A DNA stretch of 64,000 nt from Ascarosepion bandense (GCA_037127315.1 JBBBDQ010000445.1:3780001-3844000); one strand, 5' to 3'. Counted from the stretch's first letter, positions 22,956-34,767 are shown. The notes: generated by a model not told the origin, from the letters alone. Translations and numbers: made by a program.

Positions 22956-23320
22956 TTAATGAAAATGTTTTGTTTTTATTATTTTTTATTTTAGAAAACT
23001 GAAAATTTCTTTTAGTTTTGTATTCAAAAATGTTTTGCTAAGAATAATTTTTTTCTTCAAAAATGTATCGTTGGTAATATTTTTCTTTCAAAGATGTATA
23101 TTTTTCTATAAAAGTCTATTTTTATGCATATATTTCTATAAAAATGTATTTTCATACTTTCATAGTGTTTTGACCGCCGTTTGGGGGTTAACTATTTGCC
23201 CATAGCTGGGACCCTAACAGGTGCTACCACTCCGGGTCAGAGTAGACCCGGGAACAACTGTATTTAAGAGGTGGTTCTATGCTTCTAACAACCTCCCAAT
23301 CAGAGGCCTTGCTGCCGGAT
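22956..23320 (-). mobile_element. LINE X 3' UTR, inverse copy
   Basis: Reverse complement of about 15640-16040, including the CCATAGCTGGGACCCTAACAG and CTACCACTCCGGGTCAGAG phrases. No coding part is left. Confidence 0.8.
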
Positions 23321-23329
23321 GCAGTTTAC

Positions 23330-23440
23330 CGTCATGACCAAGACAACAGACTTTTGTCTTCATCTTTATTGACATATTCACAACGTTTCGACCGTTGTAC
23401 TTTCCGGCCTTCTTCAGGCAGTATACGTTGGAACTTCAAA
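23330..23440 (-). repeat. Penelope-type terminal repeat with hammerhead-like motif
   Basis: The minus strand reads CTGAAGAAGGCCGG, then CGGTCGAAACGTTG and ATAAAGATGAAGAC. The same block occurs at 41203-41310 and 41490-41570. Association with Penelope-like elements is from general knowledge of such ends. Confidence 0.6.
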
Positions 23441-24000
23441 CTGAACTCTTTATTTAATCCACTAGCGTAGATCGTTCTAGTTCTACGTGCTATGCCTTTT
23501 TTTTTAAATATCTCAGTTTCAGATTATCCCCTTTAGTAACTCAACTGTCAAAACCTTTTTGTCTCTAAAGACCCATGATACAGTGAACAAAAGCGAGTAA
23601 TCCAAAAATGAGTTGACCAGACGTGTTGTGAGTTCAATACCAGACCACAGCAAAGGTAAAAAAAAAACTTAACTGAACTTAACTGAAACATAGATATATA
23701 TAACATTCACGTGGGACTAGAACAATTTACTCATGGGGACTAAATAAAAGACTTGCTTTAAAGTTTCGATGTGTATCTGTGGTGGATAGGAAATTGAGAA
23801 TTAAAAGCAACCTTCTTCTTCACGTTTACAAAAATTCACAATGACGTGTGAAATCCTGGTTTCGCCAAATAGAAAAAGGATTGACCATGTGCTTAAAGAA
23901 AAAGTCAAAACCAGATTTCGCGAGCAGATGTTAAATTGATTTTCTGACCAATGGAAGCGATTTGCAAGACTGATAAGAGTTAACGATTCAGCGCGAAAAA
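23441..24000. other. Unannotated interval
   Basis: No gene or known repeat recognised. Confidence 0.5.
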
Positions 24001-24004
24001 AACT

Positions 24005-24420
24005 TCTATGTGCCCTGTCCCTTCAGGACGTAAGCGATCATGGCTTTCTGCGTTTCCCTATCCCTGGTGGCTTTGAGCACGCCTTCTCCTGTAACACCAT
24101 GCAATCCTCGTTCTGTCATCCACCTGATTAGGTCCTTCAAATATGTTATCCGTTGCTTTCCCTGTCTCTTTTCCCCTCTATCGGATTCTCCAGGCCTTCT
24201 TTCCCTATTGCATGTCCCAGGAACGTCAGCTGTCTCTTCCTGATGCTCAGTATTAATTTCCTTTTCGTTTCCATCATTTCCAAGACCTCATCATTGCTCA
24301 CATGCTCGATTCATGATATCCGCAGCATCCTTCTGTAGAACCACATTTCAGTTGCTTCAAGTTTTCCTTCATCTATGATGGTATTATCCAGCATTCACTG
24401 CCATATTGAAGGATGGACAG
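24005..24420 (-). mobile_element. LINE-B 3' fragment
   Basis: Plus-strand phrases CTTCAGGACGTAAGCG, CTGATTAGGTCCTTCAAATA and TGCATGTCCCAGGAAC match the other LINE-B copies in minus orientation. The coding frame is broken. The (AAG) tail is absent or very short. Confidence 0.82.
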
Positions 24421-24469
24421 CACGTCAGTCAGATTGGAGCAGCGAGAGAGACACCACACTAAAATGTAA

Positions 24470-24985
24470 CGGGAGAAACTTCAAGTCAACCCGTTCGTAA
24501 GGTCGCGTCGCACACTCGTACTCTTTCTTCTTTCTCAGGTGCTGATTCCTTTTACTTCTTCTCCGTTCTCAACATTCCCAAATGCCTTATCTTATACTTG
24601 ATAACAGACATTTTAAGACTGTGCGAATACTTCAAAGACATTCCTACAAAATAAAAAGTTAATACATATGTACACATAAACTCTTTTCACAAAGTTACTA
24701 CTACGAACATTTCTACAACTCTTGATACCCTTAACTCATCACTTGTTTCTCACTGAACATTAACTTCTACAATTAATATTATACTTTTCTATCAATACAT
24801 TTCTATTTTAACATGCAAAATGCGTATTTTTATTCTTCCACAAAGCCACACATTCCAATCTGCTGCCAACCTTCTGATGATGATAAAATAAATCTGTAAG
24901 CTGTAGGGAGTTTGGTCATTTATAACGCGTGGCCGAATCAATAAACATTAAGTATCCCCCTATCTCCCTGATGCCATAAGTTCCC
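24470..24985 (-). repeat. Dispersed repeat, inverse of 19120-19660
   Basis: Shares CCACACATTCCAATC and AATCAATAAACATTAA, reverse-complemented, with the plus-strand copy. Confidence 0.65.
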
Positions 24986-24989
24986 AAGA

Positions 24990-26000
24990 AGGTATGTACG
25001 CCGATGACACCACAGTCTACTCTCGCCTTGACCAAAAAATCTGGTGTGGGCGACAAAGCGAACCTTGCAGCCGAGCTTGAAAAGGACCTCCAATTCGTAG
25101 TGGACTGGAGTAAGAAATGGTTCGTAAATTTTAATGCTTCTAAAACGAAGCTGCTATCAATTAACCATCATAGACAATCGCACCTACCGCCCATTAGCAT
25201 GGAACAGGCTTGCCTCGCAGAGAGTAAAACACTGCGCCTAATTGGTCTCACACTTTCAGTGGACCTCAAGTGGAATGACTATATCGAATCCATTGCTAAA
25301 TCCGCTGCTTTGAAAGTCGGTTCCCTGTGCAGGGCCCGGAAGTTCTTTCCGTCTGAATCTATCCTGTACATATATAAATCTACCATCCGCCTGTGCATTG
25401 AGTACTGCTGCCACATCTGGTCGGGTGCCCATGCTATTCTTCTCGAAGTTCTTGACCAAATCCAACGGAGAGTCTGTAATGTGATCGATGCTGACTTTGC
25501 AGACCGACTGCAGTCTCTCTCTCACCGGCGTGACGTGGCTTCTCAGTGTCTCTTCTATAAATACTTCCACGGCTTCTGCTCCGATGAACTTAGATCACTG
25601 GTGCCCCCTAGGTACGAATTTGCACGAGATACTAGATTAGCAGCTAGGTCCCACCGGTTTACAGTGAAACCGATAAAATGAAACCGCAATTTCTACTCCT
25701 ACAGCTTCTTTTCTCGCACTTCCCGATTGTGGAATTCCCTTCCACATGACTGCTTCCCCGACAGCTACAATCTCCATGAGTTTAAATGTAGGGTCAATAG
25801 ATACCTCCTAACACACTAACTCGCATCCATTCTCTCAAACACTCTTCCCATCTACCCAACCCTCAGCCTCGGTATCCTTACCAGTTTATCACCCTCCTTC
25901 TGACATTTCCTCTATCTAACCACTCTTTCTCTTGAGCTTCCCCTATATAACCCCTTACGCAATAGTGGCAGTGGAATGCCTTCCGTGGGGTGAAATGATT
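24990..26000 (+). mobile_element. LINE-A, longest RT fragment
   Basis: Non-LTR reverse transcriptase fragment. The catalytic Y-A-D-D box is encoded at about 24996-25007 but lies one frame away from the long ORF (25004-25681), so a frameshift separates them. The ORF then shows the D-W-S-x2-W-F-V-N-F-N-A-S-K-T block, L-G/L-T-L-S, I-Y-K-S-T-I-R-L-C-I-E-Y-C-C-H-I-W, L-S-H-R-R and S-D-E-L-R-S-L-V-P-P. After a stop at 25681 the W-N-S-L-P C-terminus continues, followed by a 3' UTR with AATAGTGGCAGTGGAATGCC, GGGGTGAAATGATTA and poly(A). The 5' part of the element, including endonuclease, is missing. Decayed and non-autonomous. Superfamily not assigned, probably the Jockey/CR1 group. Confidence 0.88.
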
Positions 26001-26004
26001 AAAA

Positions 26005-26125
26005 AAAATATCACCTGAAGAGAACAACGGTTGAATGTTATGAATACGGCAGTATACATGAGGACAACAGTCTGAACAATGTAAGTAGTTACAGTACCTT
26101 ATCTCAGAAATATACACAGACGTTA
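26005..26125 (+). repeat. Penelope-type terminal repeat fragment
   Basis: CACCTGAAGAGAACAACGG and GAGGACAACAGTCTGAACAA match the block at 41490-41620. Confidence 0.5.
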
Positions 26126-26457
26126 ATACATGGCTCACAAAAGTATACAACGTGTAATCATGTATTAAAGATCAAGAACTAAAGTAAACAGAGTGAAGCG
26201 ACTTGATACAGACTCACCGTAAACTCAAAAATAAAAAATAGAAAATCGACCCAAATACGACTACCGATTAAAAAATAATGCTCAAACAAATAAATTTCCT
26301 ATGTCGGTTGTTAATTCCATTTCGTCAATCTCCGGAATTTTCCGTAACATTCTCTGTTTACATTTGTCTACTTTTACATTTCAGAGCAGAGAGGATTATT
26401 TACGAAAAATTGAAAATCGTGGATTTAAGTCTTGATTTGATTCGATTAGTCTGTGGT
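26126..26457. other. Unannotated interval
   Basis: No gene or repeat recognised. Confidence 0.5.
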
Positions 26458-26543
26458 ATCATTCATGGTTGAGCGGTCACCGGATTAATTAGTGGCTTCC
26501 ACTATATTGTTAGGAGTCGCAGGTTCGAATCCTACCGAATGAC
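26458..26543 (+). pseudogene. tRNA-Ser-like (class II) pseudogene
   Basis: 86 nt. The acceptor arms ATCATTC and GAATGAC pair at 6 of 7 positions, the D-arm region reads TGGTTGAGCGGT, and the B-box is GGTTCGAATCC. The length suits a long variable arm. The anticodon loop lacks U33, so it is probably not functional; it could be a SINE head. Confidence 0.55.
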
Positions 26544-26694
26544 ACACATTTTCGTAACAAAATTTCTCATAAATAATCAGGCCTGTAGAAATATATGTAT
26601 AAATATACCGTTTAATTAAAAACAGAATATCTACTCCAATACTAGCATCTATTAAAAATAATGTTCAAACAAACAATATATATATATATATATT

Positions 26695-26731
<37 letters not shown>

Positions 26732-26850
26732 GTATAATTTTACTCATAACAATTATTTAAAAAAGGAACGCTATTAATAACAAATAAGCCAGTATATGTT
26801 AATCCCTTCAAGATTGCTGTGATGCCTAAAACTCAAAGTAAAACATAAGA

Positions 26851-26896
<46 letters not shown>
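26544..26896. repeat. (TA)n and (TC)n microsatellites
   Basis: (TA)n and (TC)n at 26678-26731 and (TA)n at 26853-26896. No other feature. Confidence 0.85.
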
Positions 26897-26900
<4 letters not shown>

Positions 26901-27510
26901 CAATCTGTGAGTCTGTGTGTGACTGTTTCCTATGCACGCCTACATTTTTTAAGCTACGCCATTCAAACTTTCTAGGAACACATATCTACAGGGAAGCCAG
27001 GTCGACACATACTTTTGAGTTTTAAGTTCAGCAAATTTCCCTTTCGTACTTTTTCGCCAATAGAGCCGATTGTTTACATTTGCTCCGTAAAACATCTAAG
27101 ATGGTTGCTAAATTACGTTATAGAAATCAAATCACACGTGTTAAACGCGACTAAAATATCTTTTATTTAGAAAAAATGAGCCTTTATATTTAATTTTTAA
27201 TCCGACGTTTTAAAAATTCATTTGGTCAACAAAAAAGTTTTCCCCCGTAATTTTGAAACAAAAGAAATATTTTTAAAAAAGCGTCTTATAAAACAAAAAC
27301 AAAATATGTAAAAAAAAAGTGCCAACGGTTAATTTAATATATAAGTTGTTTTTTTGTTGTTTTTCTTTTCAGATTTAATATTTCATACTTCAGAAAATAA
27401 AATTTTTAAAAAAATAAAGTTTTTTTTTTTTCGCTAAATATTTCATGCGGGATATCAATTGTCTGTAGTTCATGTGGCATTAATGTAAATTTTTCCTCTA
27501 AAAATATATA
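26897..27510 (+). mobile_element. Helitron-like family 2, copy 1
   Basis: Shares with the minus strand of 29887-30180 the CAATTGTCTGTAGTTCATG and GGCATTAATGTAAATTTTTC region. The 5' part (GTGAGTCTGTGTGTGACTG) has the style of animal Helitron starts. The 3' CTRR end is missing here. Confidence 0.55.
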
Positions 27511-27519
27511 TTATAATTA

Positions 27520-27560
27520 TTATTATTATTAGTAGTAGTAGTAGTAGTAGTAGTAAATAT
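27520..27560. repeat. (TAT)n/(TAG)n microsatellite
   Basis: TATTATTAT followed by about nine TAG units. Confidence 0.9.
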
Positions 27561-27719
27561 AAGACAATAAATAACTGTTGTTTGATCACAAGCCATTCTG
27601 ACTAGACTGAAATGTGATTTTATTGAGTGTGGGTTGCTTTGATATAATGTAGATGGCCTCCAATATCTGAATGTTCTTTTTACTCTGTGTATGTGTGAGT
27701 ATTATTATTATCGACTAAA

Positions 27720-27720
<1 letters not shown>

Positions 27721-27772
<52 letters not shown>

Positions 27773-28085
27773 AACTTATTTACAAATGGAACTTTGTCTC
27801 TCTCTGTGTATCTCTGTGTTTGTGTCCATTACCTATAGACTCCGTAACGGCTGAACCGATTTTCTTGAATATTTGCACAGTTGTACTATAAGCGTCTGCG
27901 AGAGTTCTTAGCTAGGTTTTGTGTCGAGGTACCCCCGATAAATATCGAAAATCGATAATCGAAAAATCGGGTTATAGAAGGAGTGGTCCGATTTTAATCA
28001 AATTTGATACACTCATAGACAAAGACATAAGAAACGATATTCAGAAGTTTCAAGGTTGCAGTTCTTACAGTAGTGCAGATAATCG

Positions 28086-28164
<79 letters not shown>

Positions 28165-28549
28165 CAAAACGTTTGTGTGTGTGTCTGTTTATCTGTCTGT
28201 ATGTTTATATTTTTTTCAGCCCTTTTATTTTAGATTTTGCTTCTGGTTTGACTCTAAGTTGGTATAATTGTAGTTCTTAGTCTCAGCCATGATAACATTT
28301 ACTCAGAGGACTTATTTAGCCTTCAAAATTCAGTTTACGATGAAAAAAACTTATTTGATATCGATAGAAGGAAATCAAAATTTGACTTACATCCATTCAT
28401 TTTTCTTTCAGTCTACGGTTTCGCTTTAACTGGAAACAACTATTGCTTTTTAGTGTTTCGTGCCAACGTCCAAAGAGTTTGAGCTCCAGGACCATGGATT
28501 AGTTTTAAAGCTTTCATTACACCCGAGCAACGCCGGGCTATACTACTAG
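27721..28549 (+). mobile_element. Helitron-like family 1, copy B (long)
   Basis: Begins TC in (TCTA)13 after an A and ends CTAG after the CCCGAGCAACGCCGGG hairpin. The body carries CTGAACCGATTTTCTTGAA and a (TA)n/(GA)n tract (28088-28160). No Rep-Hel ORF. Confidence 0.85.
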
Positions 28550-29198
28550 AATTAGTACATGGGCATGTTTTTCTAAGAAATGTTGTTTAATTGAACTATG
28601 ACCAGAAAGGTGACAGGTTGAGAGAACGTGGTTTTAGCAAAGCCAATATATGTAGTGGGTTTATTACTAGTATATCTAAATCTAGTCGCAACACATTAAA
28701 TTGCATTTAGACATATGGTTCTGTTGTTAATATTTTGGTCTCTCACGTGGTACGAATGTTATCATCGCATAACAATGTTTTATGTCAACACAAAAAAAAT
28801 ATCATCTGTGATGGTGGATATCTTTATGGTAACGTCCCTGTAACCACTCTGAAGATGGCTCATTTGAGCCGAAAGCTCAAAACCAGTGTAATAAAAATAT
28901 CCAATTTTGAAAATTTTAATCTTTATTTCCACTAGAAATTAAAGTTAAAATTCAATGAACGCCTCATGATTAAACATAATAGATATTCATTGTCTGTTAT
29001 ATTTAACAATATATGTTTAGATAATTATCTGATACATCAATACACTATATATATACATTTAGAACTAACTTAATAAAAATAATCCATATGTTGAAGAATT
29101 TTTGTCTTTATTTTCAACTGAAATTAAAGCCAAAATACGATGTTTAGAACGGCTCATGATTAAACATAATAAACATTCATTGCCTCTTATATTTAACA

Positions 29199-29201
<3 letters not shown>
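28550..29201. repeat. Direct repeat pair and Penelope-like motif
   Basis: About 28905-28995 and 29095-29200 share GCTCATGATTAAACATAATA and ATTCATTG(T/C)CT. At 28850 a CTGAAGA-stem-GAAAG hairpin (arms GGCTC/GAGCC) is seen. Not coding. Confidence 0.55.
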
Positions 29202-29249
<48 letters not shown>

Positions 29250-29250
<1 letters not shown>

Positions 29251-29345
29251 AATACCTAGAGAGCCAGACAACCGACCTTGGTTTCACCTAAACGGATCGT
29301 CAGGGAAAGCTGGAAAAATCAGAAAGCAGATTTTTCGACACGAGT
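29250..29345 (-). repeat. Foldback-family end with hammerhead-like RNA
   Basis: Half of the foldback seen at 52444-52578, between (TA)n tracts at 29202-29247 and 29358-29408. Contains the hammerhead-like segment listed separately. Confidence 0.6.
29264..29313 (-). ncRNA. Hammerhead-like ribozyme, minimal, GUC site
   Basis: The minus strand reads 5' CCAGCTTTCC, core CTGACGA, stem II TCC-GTTTA-GGT, GAAA, short stem III CCAAGGT, cleavage base C, then GGTTGTCTGG. Stem I pairs CC/GG and CCAG/CTGG around an internal loop. The usual G10.1-C11.1 pair is U/U here, so activity is doubtful. Confidence 0.5.
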
Positions 29346-29352
29346 AGTTATC

Positions 29353-29410
<58 letters not shown>

Positions 29411-29439
29411 CATCTAGATTCCACTTTTTGCCGTTGAAA

Positions 29440-29735
29440 TAGTTAAATATATCCTTCACTTCTACTCGGACAGTTTCTTTTTTTGCACTTCCCAGCTGTG
29501 GAACTCCCTTCCGTTTACTTGCTTTCTTGATAGCTACAATCTCCAAACATTTAAATGCAATGTCAACTGCCATCTTCTGTTTTCTCGAATCCCATTCATC
29601 GTTTATCTTTTCTTCAATGCCCCCTTTGCCAAGGCTTTTCTCTCTCTGTAACCCTCCCTGCACAATAGTGCTCTTCTACGCTCATTGCAATGAACCACCC
29701 TCATTCCTTTCGAATTCCATTGGCGAAATGTAAGT
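29440..29735 (+). mobile_element. LINE-A 3' fragment
   Basis: Encodes the L-W-N-S-L-P type C-terminus (CTGTGGAACTCCCTTCC) and the first part of the 3' UTR, which is mutated near ACAATAGTGCTC. Confidence 0.75.
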
Positions 29736-29825
29736 TACACTCGAATAACTTCGCTTTTAGAACCACTGTTTTGTGGGACTGACCCCCAAGAGGATGCTTC
29801 ACTGATTTCTACAATCTTAACACAC

Positions 29826-29828
<3 letters not shown>

Positions 29829-29886
<58 letters not shown>
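29829..29886. repeat. (TA)n microsatellite
   Basis: Abuts the Helitron family 2 end. Confidence 0.95.
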
Positions 29887-29889
<3 letters not shown>

Positions 29890-30190
29890 TCGCATCATAG
29901 CCCGGCGTTTCCCGTGCAACTCAAAAATTATTTATTTTGTTTTACTGAAATTAGAAATATAAAAACCATTTCGCTCTCAGTTCAGAAAATTTCGAAGAAT
30001 ACTTAAAATGTAGACATGTAATTTTAAAGGAAAAATTTACATTAATGCCACACGAACTACAGACAGTTGATGTCCTGCATAAAATATTTAGCGAAAAATA
30101 AAGCTTCATCATTTTTTTTAATTTTATTTTCTGAAGTATGAAATATTAATTATTAAAAAAATAGAGTTATATATTAAATCTTAAGTCTAG
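29887..30190 (-). mobile_element. Helitron-like family 2, copy 2 (3' part)
   Basis: The plus strand starts ACTCGCATCATAGCCCGGCG, a mutated CTAG end with terminal hairpin. The interior matches 27180-27510 in reverse. Confidence 0.6.
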
Positions 30191-30204
30191 GGTTAACCAT
30201 TATC

Positions 30205-30370
30205 TTCCCCACACCACCCACATCTATTGAACAGGTGAAGAGGCACATCCCTTGTTTCCTGTTTAGGATGCCGTTTCCGGTTTTCTCTTTTCCAATCTCT
30301 TCACTCTTATGTAGCCCCCTGCATATCAGTGGCATTGCCGCCTTGCTCGGGGTGATATGATTTTAAAAAA
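30205..30370 (+). mobile_element. SINE-2
   Basis: CATCTATTGAACAGGTGAAG through GGGGTGATATGATT, with the LINE-A-like tail. The 5' end is truncated. Confidence 0.83.
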
Positions 30371-30452
30371 ACTGCATACACTCATAGACAGACATAAGAA
30401 ACGATATTCAGAAGTTTCAAAGTTGAAGTTCTTACAATAGTGCAGAAAATCG

Positions 30453-30509
<57 letters not shown>

Positions 30510-30689
30510 CAAGATGTTTGTGTGTGTGCCTGTTTATCTGTCTGTATGTCCTCTATACAAATCCACAATTTTTATCCGATTCTCACCAAACTTCACACAA
30601 ATATTCTTAAGGCTATGTCTTAGATCCAGGACCATGGATTAATTTTAAACCTTTCATTACACCCGAGCAACGCCGGGCTATACTACTAG
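30371..30689 (+). mobile_element. Helitron-like family 1, copy C (5'-truncated)
   Basis: Starts inside the element at the AGACATAAGAAACGATATTC block, has a (TA)n expansion at 30456-30505, and ends with the terminal hairpin and CTAG before T. Confidence 0.8.
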
Positions 30690-31801
30690 TATCTACTTAA
30701 ATACGAGTATCGATCAAAAATAATGTTCAAACAAATCATTTCATAACGATATATGCAAATGAATGACAGCACACGAAATGGAAGGGTAAGGAGACAAACA
30801 CTTGGAAGTTGTGGAGAATCTTGATTGCCAACGTCCTGAAAAACACAGCATATAAAAGTAGACAGTTTCACCACAAAATGATCCATTGGTCAGAATTGTT
30901 TTCTTCCTATGGATGCTCATAATTGATATATTCTTGTAGCTAAATTAGTCCAGATGTAAACATATGTAGATTATTATGGGTCCATATTGATAGATGCAGA
31001 CATTTCTAATAAATATTTATGAATCCCAACGAAGATCATAATGTAATTATGAAAGTCGGCTGAAAAAGGACTGTGCAAAATGTATTTCGTCTTTGATCGG
31101 GTTTTAAATTTTTTTCCCGCTTTTTTTTATTCATTTTCTATTTTTCAATATTTATTTCAATGTTATAACCATTCGTGCATATTTTTTCTCCTTTCAATTG
31201 TCGGGATTTTTTTTGTAATTCAAACGATTTTTTGTTTATTTATCTATTTTCAATTTTTATTTTCATTTTTCTACATCTCGAAATAATTTTCATTCTTTAT
31301 GACATTAATTTTCAAATCCATATTTCTTTCTTTTTTTTTTATTCTTTTTTTTCTATTTCATTCGTTTTGTTTCGTTTTTTTTTTTTTTTCATTTCTTACT
31401 CAGTCATCTTTTTATCGTTTTCCTGGTTGAATTTTATCTCCATCCGTTTTTTTTTTTTAAATTTTTTTTTACCATCTTTACTTCTTTAGTTTTATATTCA
31501 TTTTATTCTTTTTTTTTCCTTACTGAACCATCAACGACATCTCTCACCTTTTCTTTCTTTCGTTCTTCGAACATATAAAAGGTTTATTCATTCTTTCTTT
31601 CTTAGACACACAATCCTTACTTCATTTCTTTCTTCAAATCTTTCGTAATTTTTCTTTCCTTTTTCGAATTTTGAACTGACTAAACTCACAGTTAAATTTG
31701 AGACTGACTAAACGCTATTCTATATTCCAAATAGCTTGTCTTAATTTACCCTGATACAAGGCCGTGAAGCGTTAAGAGATGGTCAAACGATTTACAGTAT
31801 C
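30690..31801. other. Unannotated, T-rich interval
   Basis: 31080-31560 is strongly T-rich and gives Phe-rich frames with no domain. No gene supported. Confidence 0.5.
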
Positions 31802-32745
31802 CCCCGAGATTATACAAATTATCAAAGATGAAGGAAAAACTTGAAGCAACCGAATGTGGTTCTACAGAAGGATGCTGAGGATATCATGGACAGAATATTT
31901 GAGCAATGGCGAGGATAGACATGAAAATGAAATTGACACTTAACACCAGGAAAAGACAGCTGAAGTTTCTGGGACATGTAATGAGGATGTGCTTTGTGGG
32001 TGCAGCGGATATCGGCTCGGAACGACAAATCGGGAAGCCGAGTTCGAATTCCAGTTGAATTCATGGCATTCACTTATGCACAAATACCCTTGGGAAAGGT
32101 ATTAATCCGTCTCTTCCCTCCAGTTATGGATTAAATAACAGGACAGATTGGGTTCTAAAGCATTGGCTGGCAACCAGTCTACCGCAGAAAGAAATGGCAA
32201 CCTACTGCGGGATAATCTTTTGCCCAGTCAGTCATGTCTCTTTCGAGACATGATCGCTCAAGCGTGTATCACGTATGGCACTTAACTGACCGACTTTATA
32301 CAATTCTTTCGAGTGATGATTACCCAAGTGTGTATCACGTATGGCAATTAACTGACTGACTGAATATAATAGTTGAAAACATGATTAAGGCTTCTACTGG
32401 GTATAAAGTGGGGGGTCAGTTTTATATTGTTATGAAAAAGTAAACTGGTCCCCTACTAATTACTACTTAATAATATAATACATCTCTTCCCGCTCTAGGT
32501 ATGAGTCAAATAATAGGACAGATTGGGTTCTATAGCGTTGGCTGGCAACCAGTCTACCGCAGAAAGCAACCTACTGCGGGATAATCTTCTTCCCAGTCAG
32601 TCATGTCTCTTTCGAGACATTATCGCTCAAAGTGTGTATCACGTATGGCACTTAATTGACTAACTGAATGAGGAAGGAGGGCTTAGAGAATCTGATGCTC
32701 ACGGGACGGACAGAGGGGAGGAGGAACATACTTGATAGACTAGTT
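31802..32745 (+). mobile_element. LINE-B fragment interrupted by composite SINE-1
   Basis: 31802-31987 carries the W-F-Y-R-R-M-L-R-I-S-W region and the block up to G-H-V-M-R. 32667-32745 continues with the E-G-L-E-N region. The SINE between them is flanked by AATGAGGA at 31980-31987 and 32667-32674. Confidence 0.84.
31988..32666 (+). mobile_element. Composite SINE-1 dimer with 8-bp TSD
   Basis: Head with GTGGGTGCAGCGGATATC, SINE-1 body, a partial repeat of the hairpin and tail, the AATATAATAGTTGAAAAC spacer and a second body. Same architecture as 11998-12555. Confidence 0.87.
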
Positions 32746-33025
32746 TGACACTTGTTCTTTCTTTCTTTCTCCTCTATCTTGCTTTGACCAGTTTCGCATT
32801 TCTTCCTTTCTTTGACTAGTTTCACATGTTTTTTTACCTTCTTTTCCCCCTTTCTTTCTTTGACGATTTTCACAATTGTTCTTTCTCGCTAAGATGCTCA
32901 AGAAAAACGATATATAAAAACGAAGGAAGCTTCAGGACTCAGTTATTTTTTTTTCACGACTCAAAATAGGGAGGGGGTCTCCTTTACTAGCAGAGAAGAC
33001 GATATACGAGAGAGATCGTTTTCGT
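32746..33025. other. Unannotated interval
   Basis: CT-rich stretch at 32750-32890; no gene supported. Confidence 0.5.
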
Positions 33026-33475
33026 CTTCTTCTTCTTCTTCTTCTTCTTCTTCTTCTTCTATGTGCCTTTCAGGACGCAGACGATCATGGCCTTCCGCGT
33101 CTTCCTATTCCTGGTGGCTCTGAGCACACTTTCTTCTGTAACAACATGCAACCCCCGTTCTGTCATCCACCTGCTCAGGCTCTTCAAATATGTTATCCGC
33201 TGCTTTCCCCTGTCTCATTTCCCCTTTATCTGGCCTGTTAGTATCAGATTCTCCAAGCCATCCTTCCTCATTGCATGTCCCAGGAACTTTTGCTGTCTCT
33301 TCCTGATGTTCAATATTAATTCCTTTTTTGTTTCTATCCTTTCTAAAAGTTCATAATTGCTCACATGCTCGGTCCACGATAACCGTAGCATCCTTCTGTA
33401 GAACCACATTTCAGCTGCTTAAAGTTTTTCCTTCATCTTTGAGGTTATTGTCCAGCATTACCTTTTAATCTTTGA
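33026..33475 (-). mobile_element. LINE-B 3' fragment with (AAG)n tail
   Basis: The plus strand starts with (CTT)n at 33026-33060. The minus frame 33409-33215 encodes the M-W-F-Y-R-R-M-L-R block, S-W-T-E-H-V, and K-F-L-G-H-A-M-R-K-D. Frameshifted downstream. Confidence 0.85.
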
Positions 33476-33712
33476 CTAAAAGCTAGAAGAAGGTAACTTA
33501 GGTAGGCTCGTTTGAATTCAGGTTTTCCTTCTCTTAGACAGGTTATCACGCAAGGCTACATAACCTACTCATATAGAACAGATGGATTCATACCTTTCCC
33601 AAAGATATTGGTATGTAAGTGATTAATGAACTCGACCGGAATTCGAACTCGGCTGACCGATTCCTCAATCCGAGCCGTTATCCATTACTCAATCGTGACT
33701 TCAACAGTATAC
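33476..33712 (-). mobile_element. tRNA-headed SINE (SINE-3)
   Basis: Minus-strand head CACGATTGAGTAATGGATAA, a B-box GAGTTCGAATTCC, and a body with GGGAAAGGTATGAATCC similar to SINE-1. The tail is the CTTCTTCTAGCTTTTAGTC phrase. Confidence 0.65.
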
Positions 33713-33814
33713 GATTACTAATAATCTCCGACCCACCTTACAGAAATTTCACCTTCTATGACTGGAATTAGAAATTTTGTGATGCAAATCTTACTATTTA
33801 ATCTATAGCTGGGA

Positions 33815-34285
33815 GGAAAAAGTCACTCTCTCACCGGCGTGATGTGGCTTCCCTGTGCCTCTTCTATAAATACTTTCACGGCTTCTGCTCTGATGAACTT
33901 AGATCACTGGTGCCCCCTAGGTATGAATTTGCACGAGATACTAGATTAACAACTAGGTCCCACCCTTTTACAGTGAAACCGATGAAATGTAACCGCAATT
34001 TCTACTCCATCAGCTTCTTTTCTCACACTTCCCGCCTGTGGAATTCCCTTCCGCATGCTTGCTTCCCCGACGGCGACAACCTCCAGGAGTTTAAATGTAA
34101 GGTCAATAGACACCTCCTAACACACTAACTCGCATACATTCTCTCAAACACTCTTCCTATGTACATCCTAAGTCGTCTATCACCCTGCTTTTGACATTTC
34201 CTATATCCAATCGCTCTATGTAACCCCCCCCTGTGCTATATTGGCAGTGGAATGCCTTGCTTGGGGTGACACGATTAAAAAAAAA
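33815..34285 (+). mobile_element. LINE-A C-terminal fragment and 3' UTR
   Basis: The frame 33844-34128 encodes L-F-Y-K-Y-F-H-G-F-C-S-D-E-L, then the S-R-L-W-N-S-L-P C-terminus and stop. The UTR ends GGGGTGACACGATTAAAA. Confidence 0.87.
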
Positions 34286-34389
34286 AGAAATGGATTCATA
34301 CCTTATCACAAAAGTACTGGGCCGTAACTGAATGCAATATATATATATGTTTAATGCAATAAAAGAAATCTTCACCCTATGACGCTGAG

Positions 34390-34745
34390 TGGCTTACGAG
34401 AGACGCATCGTTTCACTCTGCAGGGCCGTGATTTCGAAGCAACGACGGTGACAGCGATACCCAGCCAGTTTGCGGCTGGCACGCTTGTGCAAGCCGCCGT
34501 GACTAGCGCATAAACTCCCGCCCGTGGAAGAAAAACATTTTACCGCTGTTTGCTGGCTACTGCCGCTGGCGACGACGATCGCTATGGTAGCCGCCAGCGA
34601 AACGAAAGGAGACGCCTTTCGTAATTGCATGGCTGTAACAGTCGCTGTTCCACCCGAGAGACTTTCGTTCATTGCCACAGGGACGAAACGAGAATCCAAT
34701 ATCCCGCAGTTCATTTCATACCGTGACAGCCGTAACTGCGTCCAA
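34390..34745. other. GC- and CpG-rich island
   Basis: About 350 bp with many CG dinucleotides in an otherwise AT-rich window. Includes an inverted repeat CGCTGGCG/CGCCAGCG near 34567-34605. Open frames of 122 aa (plus) and 140 aa (minus) cross into LINE-B and are not recognised. Could be a host CpG island, a pseudogene or an unknown repeat. Confidence 0.5.
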
Positions 34746-34767
34746 ATTAAGAATTTAACTACTTCTA

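Noticed and set aside
26458..26543. Functional tRNA-Ser gene
   Set aside because: Anticodon loop lacks U33 and acceptor and T stems each have a mismatch.
28840..28885. Functional hammerhead at the CTGAAGA-GGCTC/GAGCC-GAAAG hairpin
   Set aside because: No NUH site or stem III/stem I partner follows the GAAA.
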